NCBI GenBank assembly: GCA_964472545.1
Contig: CAYYNP010000170.1
Location: 1-21,757, forward strand
Direction: 5' to 3'
Length of the DNA: 21,757 nt
Source: CAYYNP01 sp964472545
GTDB lineage: Bacteria; Planctomycetota; Planctomycetia; Pirellulales; Thermoguttaceae
The position numbers and the translations under genes are program-made. Of this stretch, positions 15,322-21,757 are shown piece by piece. The notes under the pieces were generated by a model, which saw nothing but the letters and a program-made list of their open reading frames with translations, made no database searches and had not been told where the DNA came from. Position 1 is the stretch's first letter. Every line of letters begins with the position of its first letter.

Positions 15322-15570
15322 GGTACCGCCGAGGTGCGCAGGAGGAAGAGAAAGGGCGTTGGTATGCCTCTCCCCTGTTTACTCTCTTCTTGTCGTATTC
15401 TCAAGGGTAGCATAGACTTAGCGTCCGTAGGCGGCCTGCAGCGACAGCGCATTTTGCCTAATCCCTTTGATCGTTAACCCTTTACGCGTCTCGAATCGGA
15501 TGATCTACCCCGATCGTACTGCCAGGCCGGGAAACATGTCCGTCGCTCCGCCAACCCGAGTTCCGAAGGC

Positions 15571-15643
15571 GTTCACTTGTTGGTTCATCTAGTGTAATCG
15601 TCGTTGACAAAGTGAACAGTCTATTGTATTTTTGACTATTGTA
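15571..15643. promoter_or_regulatory. Candidate operator: inverted and direct repeats around the NACHT promoter
   Basis: A perfect 8-bp inverted repeat GTTCACTT (15571-15578) / AAGTGAAC (15610-15617) ends inside the promoter spacer. A direct repeat CTATTGTA occurs at 15621-15628, overlapping the -10, and again at 15636-15643, exactly 15 bp apart. Such sites could bind a helix-turn-helix protein, possibly the N-terminal HTH of the adjacent NACHT protein. Binding is inference. Confidence 0.4.
15604..15632 (+). promoter_or_regulatory. Sigma70-like promoter for the NACHT gene
   Basis: A perfect TTGACA (15604-15609), a 17-bp spacer and TATTTT (15627-15632, 4 of 6) lie in AT-rich DNA. The predicted start of transcription near 15640 gives a leader of about 38 nt before the ATG at 15678. 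Confidence 0.6.
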
Positions 15644-15677
15644 GTCCTCGCCATCTGAAATGTAAAGTGGATTGTCG

Positions 15678-18512
15678 ATGAAAATCGATATTCAGAAGCT
15701 CCAGGCAGCCATTCGGTCGCAAGACGTTAGTAAATCAGAACTTGCGCGCCGCTCCGGAATCTCTCGCACCGCCATCTACGGCATTCTGCGAGATGCCGAC
15801 AAGCAAGTCCGTGAGGAAACCGTCCGCCGGCTGGCCGCCACTTTGAATCTGGCCCCTGGCTATATCACGCTAGGTGGAGTCCCCTCATCGTATGGCCAAT
15901 GGCTGATCGAGCAGCACGAGGGGGTCGATTTTCACGGCCTGGGGCTCGGGCAACTCAAGCCGGTGGCACTGCGGAGCCTCTATGTGCCCACGAGAGTCGT
16001 TGCCGACTCGCTCGGTACGGCGGGGACCTCCGATCAGGCAAGCCGTGAATCCCAAGAACGGAGCCTCGGCAATGCGCTCCCCGAAGCGGTCGAATTCCAC
16101 GAGGCCGCGTTGCGCCACGACCGGATTGTGCTGCTGGGTGATCCGGGCAGCGGCAAGACGACGCTCGCACGCCAACTGACGGCCGAATTGGCCCGGCAGC
16201 GTCGCTCTGCCGCCGATGCGCCGGCGGCAGCGACGATCACGCCGGTGTTTGTACGCTTGGCGGAGTTTGGCAAGCAGAGAGAACTCGACGGCAGTCTCGA
16301 TTTGGTGGCCTTCGTGGCCGCTTGTGTGCGGCGCGACGGCTGTCCCGATCCCGAGAAGTTCCTGCGCGACGAGTTGCGGCGAGGGCGGTGTATCGTGCTC
16401 TTGGACGGGCTCGACGAATTGGGGCGCGACGCAGCGGCCGCCGAGTTGACGCGATTTTTGGCGGCGTTCGTCGGAAACTACCCGCGCAACCGCTTCGTAA
16501 TCACCTCCCGCCGGGCCGGATTCGACGCCGGACCGTGGCAAAAGCTGGGCTTTGCCAACCTGGCCGTCGCGCCCTGGGACGACGACCAGATGCGGCTGTT
16601 TGTCGACCGCTGGTACGCCGAGCACGCCGGCGGAACCTCCGCACGAGTCCGCGCCGAGGCCGCCCAGCGTGCCGACGCCCTGTCGGCCGCAATCCTGGAA
16701 AACCCGCGTCTGCGTGCCGTGGCCACCAGCCCCCTGATGCTTTCGATCTTGGCCGCGTTGCACCACGGCCACGCCGTCTTGCCTCGCCGCCGGGCGGAGC
16801 TTTATGCCAAGATCGCCGACACACTGTTGCAGAGTTGGGAGGCGGCCAAGTTCTCCGCCCGCCCGGGCGACCTGCTCCACGGGGCCGTGCTCGAGGGCCG
16901 CGAATACGCCTGGCTGTTGGGACACGTGGCCCTTTCCATGCAGCAGCACGATCTGACCGTTGCGCCCCACTGGTGGTTGGCCGATCACGTCTGCGGCTAC
17001 CTCCGCGACACGCTCGGGTTGGATCTGGCACGTGCCAAGGGTGAGACCGACCGCGTGATCCGCTACCTTGATGAGCGTGCCGGGCTATTGGTCCAGCGCG
17101 GCCGCGGCTTGTATGCCTTCTGGCATCTGACGTTCCAGGAGTATTTTGCGGCCGAAGCGCTGTTGATGCTGCCTGCCGCCGACGGCGGCCGCGGCTTGCT
17201 GGAGGTCCTCGGGCCACATCTGCACCATCCTCGCTGGACGGAAGTCGTGCGGCTGGTCGTCTCGCAACTCACGCCCACGCAGACCCCCGCCCTCCTGCGG
17301 GCGATTCTCGACGATCCCGACCCGGTGGGGCGCTTCCTCCACCGCGGGCCGCTCTTGGCGCTGGGTTGCCTGGCCGATGGAGCGGTTGTGGCCGACGGCC
17401 GCCTTGTCGAGGAGATCTTTCGCGGCGTGCTCGAATTGGGTACGTCGCGTTGGCTGGAGATCACCTTCGACGCCCTGCGCACGCTACGGCAATTCGACGG
17501 CACGCGCCTGGAAGCGACCGCCCGAAGCACACTCGAGGGGATCCTGCAGTCGGCCGAAAAGCACCTCGGTGCCGGCGAGGCGTTTCGCTTGCGGCAGGTC
17601 GGCGACGAACAGTTTCGACGGCGGATCGATCGAGCCCTGCGCGTGCCCGGCGGCGGGCGGCCAAAGCTGGGGACCATTGTGGCGGTCGACTGCCAAGGCG
17701 GCCGGGCTTCGTACTACTTTCTCGATCCGCAACTGAGGGCCGCCGATCCGAAGCAGTGGTACGACCGGGCCGAACGCCTCCTGCTGGCCGACGACACCCA
17801 CGAAGGGCTGCAAGTCGCCCTGGTCCGCGCCATGGCCGGCGCGGTGCGCACCACCGCTCGAGCCGGCGAAATTCTCAAAACCGCCTTTCGCAGCAGCCAA
17901 AGCGATCGCGTCCGGCGGGAGTGTATCGACGGCATCGGGCGGCTGGTCGGCGACGACCCGGACGTACAAGAGGCGCTGCTCGACGCATGCCAACGCGACA
18001 CCTCCGACGACGTTCGCCAGGCCTCCGCCGCCGCATTGCGACACGTGGCGGCCGACCCCGCCGTCGGCCAACTGCTGCTCTCGATGCTTCGGTCCGACCA
18101 GTCCGCCACGGTGCGAGCCGGCGCCGCGATCGGCCTGAAGGACGTCGGCAGGACGGACGATTCGGTTTGCGCAAGCATGCAGAAAATCGCCCACGATGAG
18201 AACGAAGACGAGATCGTCCGCATTTTCTGCCTGGGGTCGCTGGATACGTGCCTGGCCGACGACGCGGCGGTGATGGAGCTGTTCGTCGATCTGCTCGACG
18301 CCGACGGTCCTCTTTGCGAAGTTGCCTCCGAAGTGCTGGCCAAGGCGATGACCCGCGGGCGAATCGCCTGGGACGGTGAACTTGTCGGCCGTATCGAAGC
18401 GAACCTGATGCGTTCGGCCACTCCCCGCGGCCACCATCGGGCGGCGCTGCAGGAGCTGGCCAACGCCCGCGAGATGCTCGCTGCCCCGGCGGCCGACCAC
18501 CAGCGGTCTTAA
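15678..18512 (+). CDS. HTH-NACHT-HEAT STAND NTPase (bacterial NACHT type)
   Basis: This 944-residue protein starts with an XRE/Cro-type helix-turn-helix (about 1-63; SKSELARRSGISRTAIYGIL). The NACHT NTPase follows: Walker A G154-D-P-G-S-G-K160-T-T, Walker B V-L-L-D243-G-L-D246-E247-L, and the sensor-like R272-FVITSRR. The NACHT-type motif WHLTFQEYFAAE lies at 482-493. The C-terminus is helical with HEAT-like repeats (about 710-875), plausibly the ligand-sensing part. STAND proteins switch from an inactive monomer to an oligomer on ligand binding; bacterial NACHT proteins include anti-phage defence proteins. No nuclease, protease or toxin domain is fused, so the HTH is either the output (DNA binding) or self-regulatory. 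ATG at 15678 was preferred over an in-frame TTG two codons earlier because the HTH begins at once and spacing from the promoter is good. A transcriptional regulator role remains possible. Confidence 0.88.
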   Translation: MKIDIQKLQAAIRSQDVSKSELARRSGISRTAIYGILRDADKQVREETVRRLAATLNLAPGYITLGGVPSSYGQWLIEQHEGVDFHGLGLGQLKPVALRSLYVPTRVVADSLGTAGTSDQASRESQERSLGNALPEAVEFHEAALRHDRIVLLGDPGSGKTTLARQLTAELARQRRSAADAPAAATITPVFVRLAEFGKQRELDGSLDLVAFVAACVRRDGCPDPEKFLRDELRRGRCIVLLDGLDELGRDAAAAELTRFLAAFVGNYPRNRFVITSRRAGFDAGPWQKLGFANLAVAPWDDDQMRLFVDRWYAEHAGGTSARVRAEAAQRADALSAAILENPRLRAVATSPLMLSILAALHHGHAVLPRRRAELYAKIADTLLQSWEAAKFSARPGDLLHGAVLEGREYAWLLGHVALSMQQHDLTVAPHWWLADHVCGYLRDTLGLDLARAKGETDRVIRYLDERAGLLVQRGRGLYAFWHLTFQEYFAAEALLMLPAADGGRGLLEVLGPHLHHPRWTEVVRLVVSQLTPTQTPALLRAILDDPDPVGRFLHRGPLLALGCLADGAVVADGRLVEEIFRGVLELGTSRWLEITFDALRTLRQFDGTRLEATARSTLEGILQSAEKHLGAGEAFRLRQVGDEQFRRRIDRALRVPGGGRPKLGTIVAVDCQGGRASYYFLDPQLRAADPKQWYDRAERLLLADDTHEGLQVALVRAMAGAVRTTARAGEILKTAFRSSQSDRVRRECIDGIGRLVGDDPDVQEALLDACQRDTSDDVRQASAAALRHVAADPAVGQLLLSMLRSDQSATVRAGAAIGLKDVGRTDDSVCASMQKIAHDENEDEIVRIFCLGSLDTCLADDAAVMELFVDLLDADGPLCEVASEVLAKAMTRGRIAWDGELVGRIEANLMRSATPRGHHRAALQELANAREMLAAPAADHQRS

Positions 18513-18537
18513 CATCCGCGGCCGTTTGTGCTATTGT
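18509..18537 (+). promoter_or_regulatory. Promoter overlapping the NACHT stop codon
   Basis: TTAACA (18509-18514, 5 of 6) contains the TAA stop of the NACHT gene. A 17-bp spacer leads to TATTGT (18532-18537, 4 of 6). It would start transcription near 18545, about 70 nt before the next gene, so that gene need not depend on NACHT transcription. Confidence 0.5.
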
Positions 18538-18601
18538 GCTGAGGTGGGGACCAATGCCGCCCGAGCCTCGCACGCGCGAGACAACGGGCGTAACGCAAAC
18601 T

Positions 18602-18606
18602 GGGAG
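18602..18606 (+). promoter_or_regulatory. Ribosome binding site deciding the last gene's start
   Basis: GGGAG lies 6 nt before the ATG at 18613. It supports this start, which opens directly into a signal peptide, over an in-frame TTG at 18526 that would lie upstream of the predicted transcription start. Confidence 0.7.
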
Positions 18607-18612
18607 CGAAGC

Positions 18613-21600
18613 ATGGCCAGGATCGGATGCGTTTGCGCGGCGTTGTTGACGGGATTGCCGGGGATTGGCGTCTCGGCTTGGGGAGCCGAGGTGGCCGCGC
18701 CACAGCAAGCTGCCGAGGTGCTCGAAGAAGACTGGCTCTTCCAGGCCGACGGGTCGCCGAGTCTCGATCGGACGATCGCCGAATTGCTCTGGACGGAGCA
18801 ACTGGCCGGCCGGCTCGGCAAGCGGCCAGACGCGCCCGATCTGAGCGCGGAGTTGGCGGCGTTGCGGGGGGTCCGCGAGAAGATCGCCGTCGTGACCGAG
18901 ATCCCGGACGAAGTCCCCACCGGGGCGTTGTCGGCGGCAGAGGCGTCGTTCACGGTGACCGACCAATCGCTCTCGCCGCAGGGCCCGCTCGAGTATACCG
19001 TCGGGGCGTGGATTCGCACGCGTGGCGACGTGATGGACGTGCTCGGCAGCGGCACCGCGCCGGGCGATTTCCTATTGGTGGTCAATCGCGGGCCGGTTCG
19101 CGCCCATCACTACAGCGACAAAGGCCCGAACGTCCTCGACGGCAAGATCCCGGTCAACGACGGACGCTGGCATCACGTCGCGCAGACGGTTTGCGACGGA
19201 AAACTCTCGCTCTACATCGACGGCCGGCTCGACGTCTCGGCGGCGATCGCAGGCAAGCTGACGATCTCCGGCCGTCCGCTGGTACTCCGCTCCGGCGACG
19301 GCAGCGCCGGCCGCAGCCAGTATCGGTTCCGCGGCGAGTTGGAGTCGGTCGCGTTATTGCCGAGCGCACTTTCCGCAGAGGAGATGAGCCGCCTGTTTGA
19401 GAAAGAGACCGGACAACGCGCGACGGTGGTTCGCGCGACGACCGATCAGCACCTCGACGTCGAAGCCACGTATCTCGCCGTCCGCCGGATCAAACGGGCG
19501 ATCTTCATGAAGGACCCGTTGATCGACTTTACCAAGGTGCTCTTCGTCGACGTGCCCTGTTACGACGCCTTGAACCACGAATCGATGCATCGGGTCTTCC
19601 CCCAAGCACAGAACAACGAAGGGCGGCTGATGACGCTCGACGGCCTACATCCCGGCGGAACGGCAGCCGACCTGACCGAACAGCGCGGCATGTTCTGGCG
19701 GCCCGATCTCTCGGCCGACGCACGGCGTGTGTTGTTCTGCATGCGCACCGAAGGCGAGCGGACGTTCCACCTCTATGAGACCTCGATTGACGGCGGCCCG
19801 CTGCGGCGGATCACCGACGGCGGCTACGACGATCTCGACCCGGTCTATCTGCCCGACGGCAACATCATGTTCCTCTCCACCCGCGGCAACAGCTACGCCC
19901 GATGTGCCGTGGCCCATCCCAGCTACGTGGTTTCGCGCTGCGACGCCGACGGCGGGAACATCTATTTGGTGAGCATGAGCAACGAGCCGGAATACACGCC
20001 GTGTGTGATGCCCGACGGCCGCGTGATGTACACCCGCTGGGAATACACCGACAAGGAACTGTTTAGGATCCAGAGCCTCTGGACGATGAACCCCGACGGC
20101 ACGAACGTAACGGCCCTGTGGGGCAATCAGAGCACCTGGCCGGACATGCTGGTCGAAGCCCGGCCGATCCCCGGCTCGCGGCGGATCATCTTCTCCGGCC
20201 AGGGCCATCACGACATCATCCACGGCTCGATCGGGATGATCGACCCGGCCCGTGGGTTCAACTATCCCGACGGGCTGACGCGCGTTACGTGGGAACGACC
20301 CTGGGCCGAGGTGGGTAACGGACCGGCCGAGAAGGCGGAGAACGCGGAGTATCACGCCGCGGGGAAATTCGACGGCTATCGATGCCCGTATCCGCTGAGT
20401 GAGGAGTTGTTCTTGGTTTCCGCGCGGCGGTCGGGCGATGGGCGGTTCTCGCTCTACATCATGGACACCTGGGGCAACCGCGAGTTGATCCACCGCGGCC
20501 AATACGACGTGCTCTACGCCATGCCGGTCCGTCCGCGGCCGGTGCCGCAGCAGATTCCCGACCGCGTTGTATGGCCGGGGCCCGAGAGCAAGGGCGAAAC
20601 GGCCCAGCCCGGCGTGCTCTACAGCAACAACGTGCTCGAAGGACTGCCGCCGGCCGTGCAAGAGAAGACCAAGTACGTCCGGCTGATCCACCAGGATTAC
20701 ACCACGTTCACCTATGGGCTGAAGTGTCAGATGCCCGATGAAGACGGTCAACGGAACCGCAACTACCACCAGCACGCCGGCCCGCCGCTGACGGCCACCG
20801 GCAACGACGGCATTAAGCGAATCCTGGGCACCGTGCCGATCGAAACTGACGGTTCGATCGCCATCGAAGTGCCACCGAGCATCCAGGTCCATTTTCAGCT
20901 TCTCGACGATCAGTATCGGGCGCTTCACGTGATGCGGTCGTTTACCGGCGTGATGCCGGGCGAGCGGCGCGGGTGCGTCGGCTGTCACGAGTCGCACTCG
21001 GCGGCCCCCGTCGGCGGCACGTCGATCGCGCTGCACGAGCCGCCCGCAACGCCCACGCCGCCGCCGTGGGGACCGCGATATCATCTCGGCTACCAAGCCG
21101 ACGTGCAGCCGATCCTCGACCGCTATTGCGCCGAGTGTCATCAGGGCGACGGCAAGGGCCGCAAGCACCTTGACATGACTTTCCGTCCCAGCGCCGATTC
21201 CGGCTCTTATACCGAACCCTACATGACGCTCACGCTCGGCGCACAGCGAACGCATCGCGGCGGTTTTTCGCACAACTGCGAAGGCGGCGCGGCGGGCACG
21301 CTGTTGACCACGGTCTATCCGATCTTGCCCGAGCACGACCGCACGCTGCCGCCGATGACCACGCTCTCGTACAAGAGCAAGCTGATCGAGCACGCCACCG
21401 GCGGCGAGCACCACAAGGTGAAGGTCGACGAGCTGAGCGCCCGGAAGCTGATCGCCTGGGTCGATTTGCTCTGCCCCTACTGGAACGAAGACGACCTGCG
21501 GGCGATCCCCGACCCCGACCCGGCCGATCCGTTCTTCGCCAACTCCAACTATCCCCCGCGCACCCCCGGCGTCCGGCCGTTTGCCGACTCGCCCTATCCG

Positions 21601-21681
21601 CCGCGGATGCGAAATGCTCCGATCGTCAATCGGGCGTATAGTCAGGACGAGTTTCCGACGCAGGCGGATCGGTTGAGGTAG
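18613..21681 (+). CDS. Exported LamG / hydrazine-synthase-alpha-like diheme protein
   Basis: This 1022-residue protein has a signal peptide (about 1-25, MARIGCVCAALL to VSAWGA). A LamG/concanavalin-like domain follows (about 105-266, motif DGRWHHVAQTV and LYIDGRLD). Next is a propeller resembling the hydrazine synthase alpha middle domain (about 287-720, with strands such as YLPDGNIMFLSTR and MPDGRVMYTRW). The C-terminal region has two heme c motifs, C788-V-G-C-H792 and C839-A-E-C-H843, and ends with LIAWVDLLCPYW, typical of planctomycete heme proteins. The LamG domain suggests binding of a polysaccharide or glycoprotein; the hemes suggest electron transfer or redox catalysis outside the cytoplasm. 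Hydrazine synthase beta and gamma subunits are not present, so the anammox reaction is not supported. It is a distant homologue of the protein at 882-4658, which carries one heme motif. It probably has its own promoter. Confidence 0.85.
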   Translation: MARIGCVCAALLTGLPGIGVSAWGAEVAAPQQAAEVLEEDWLFQADGSPSLDRTIAELLWTEQLAGRLGKRPDAPDLSAELAALRGVREKIAVVTEIPDEVPTGALSAAEASFTVTDQSLSPQGPLEYTVGAWIRTRGDVMDVLGSGTAPGDFLLVVNRGPVRAHHYSDKGPNVLDGKIPVNDGRWHHVAQTVCDGKLSLYIDGRLDVSAAIAGKLTISGRPLVLRSGDGSAGRSQYRFRGELESVALLPSALSAEEMSRLFEKETGQRATVVRATTDQHLDVEATYLAVRRIKRAIFMKDPLIDFTKVLFVDVPCYDALNHESMHRVFPQAQNNEGRLMTLDGLHPGGTAADLTEQRGMFWRPDLSADARRVLFCMRTEGERTFHLYETSIDGGPLRRITDGGYDDLDPVYLPDGNIMFLSTRGNSYARCAVAHPSYVVSRCDADGGNIYLVSMSNEPEYTPCVMPDGRVMYTRWEYTDKELFRIQSLWTMNPDGTNVTALWGNQSTWPDMLVEARPIPGSRRIIFSGQGHHDIIHGSIGMIDPARGFNYPDGLTRVTWERPWAEVGNGPAEKAENAEYHAAGKFDGYRCPYPLSEELFLVSARRSGDGRFSLYIMDTWGNRELIHRGQYDVLYAMPVRPRPVPQQIPDRVVWPGPESKGETAQPGVLYSNNVLEGLPPAVQEKTKYVRLIHQDYTTFTYGLKCQMPDEDGQRNRNYHQHAGPPLTATGNDGIKRILGTVPIETDGSIAIEVPPSIQVHFQLLDDQYRALHVMRSFTGVMPGERRGCVGCHESHSAAPVGGTSIALHEPPATPTPPPWGPRYHLGYQADVQPILDRYCAECHQGDGKGRKHLDMTFRPSADSGSYTEPYMTLTLGAQRTHRGGFSHNCEGGAAGTLLTTVYPILPEHDRTLPPMTTLSYKSKLIEHATGGEHHKVKVDELSARKLIAWVDLLCPYWNEDDLRAIPDPDPADPFFANSNYPPRTPGVRPFADSPYPPRMRNAPIVNRAYSQDEFPTQADRLR

Positions 21682-21716
21682 AGCGAGTAGAACGGCCGAA
21701 GACCTTTTTGGCACTC

Positions 21717-21755
21717 TCGTCTTGGGCGCCGCCCGTGTTGTTGCACACAAGACGA
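21717..21755. other. Inverted repeat at the window edge
   Basis: TCGTCTTG (21717-21724) and CAAGACGA (21748-21755) are perfectly complementary with a 23-nt loop that itself contains GGGC/GCCC. It lies 35 bp after the last gene and may be a weak terminator or the start of an element cut by the window end. Confidence 0.35.
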
Positions 21756-21757
21756 CA

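Larger units (their letters stand above)
15322..15677. other. Divergent intergenic region, no gene seen
   Basis: These 356 bp separate the minus-strand GAF-HlyD operon from the plus-strand NACHT gene. The right half is AT-richer than the surrounding DNA and carries the NACHT promoter, an inverted repeat and a direct repeat. The left half holds only a pyrimidine-rich stretch and a very weak minus-strand promoter candidate. I see no small gene or RNA. Confidence 0.6.

Noticed and set aside
15376..15404. Minus-strand promoter TTGAGA-17-TAAACA for the GAF-HlyD operon
   Set aside because: The -10 matches at only 3 of 6 positions. Spacing and location are suitable but the evidence is too weak for a feature.
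15672..15677. TTG start two codons before the NACHT ATG
   Set aside because: The ATG at 15678 is a better codon and only two residues are at stake.
18526..18612. TTG start at 18526 for the diheme protein
   Set aside because: It precedes the predicted transcription start and lacks a ribosome site; the ATG at 18613 has GGGAG and opens a signal peptide.
882..21681. An anammox hydrazine synthase locus
   Set aside because: Only alpha-like propeller/heme proteins are present. No beta or gamma subunit, hydrazine dehydrogenase or related electron-transfer gene is seen.
19645..21750. A 701-codon open frame on the minus strand opposite the diheme gene
   Set aside because: It lies entirely within the coding region of a well-supported gene, has low-complexity Arg/Val/His-rich content without domains, and is expected in GC-rich DNA.

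Overview
The window is about 21.8 kb of GC-rich chromosomal DNA that looks like a planctomycete, probably of the Pirellulales or a relative. That assignment is inference from gene content: a PEP-CTERM-anchored exported protein, two very large exported proteins resembling the hydrazine-synthase alpha subunit (beta-propeller plus c-type heme motifs), a large alpha-2-macroglobulin, HlyD-type proteins fused to GAF or M50-protease domains, and short palindromic repeats between genes. I see no rRNA, tRNA, CRISPR array, integrase or transposase.

Layout. Bases 1-287 hold no recognisable gene, only a good sigma70-like promoter (190-218). A small PEP-CTERM protein (288-704, +) with a fourfold 15-bp tandem repeat follows and ends at a clear intrinsic terminator (749-784). 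Next is a 1258-residue exported protein (882-4658, +) made of HEAT repeats, a discoidin-like domain, more HEAT repeats, a TolB-like propeller and one CxxCH heme motif. It converges on a minus-strand block across an inter-gene region that carries palindromes, including an inverted pair of REP sequences (REPIN-like).

The minus-strand block reads right to left: a protein with two GAF domains, a membrane span and an HlyD region (15321-12730), a small HlyD/RND-type adaptor (12622-11735), a PqqD-like/M50 site-2-protease/HlyD fusion (11691-9400), and an alpha-2-macroglobulin with a CxEQ thioester motif (9132-4804). The first three have short gaps and are probably one operon. The last is separated by 267 bp that contain a long hairpin, so its co-transcription is uncertain. 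Together the three HlyD genes look like an envelope-spanning export or peptide-handling apparatus with a cytoplasmic sensor, but no ABC ATPase, RND pump or TolC-like channel is present here. I regard this cassette as the most likely undescribed system in the window.

Divergent from that operon, across a 356-bp AT-richer regulatory region with a strong promoter and dyad/direct repeats, is a 944-residue HTH-NACHT-HEAT protein (15678-18512, +), a STAND NTPase of the type that includes bacterial anti-phage NACHT proteins. Its stop codon is embedded in the promoter of the last gene (18613-21681, +), an exported LamG/hydrazine-synthase-alpha-like protein with two CxxCH heme motifs. The last 76 bases hold only an inverted repeat at the window edge.
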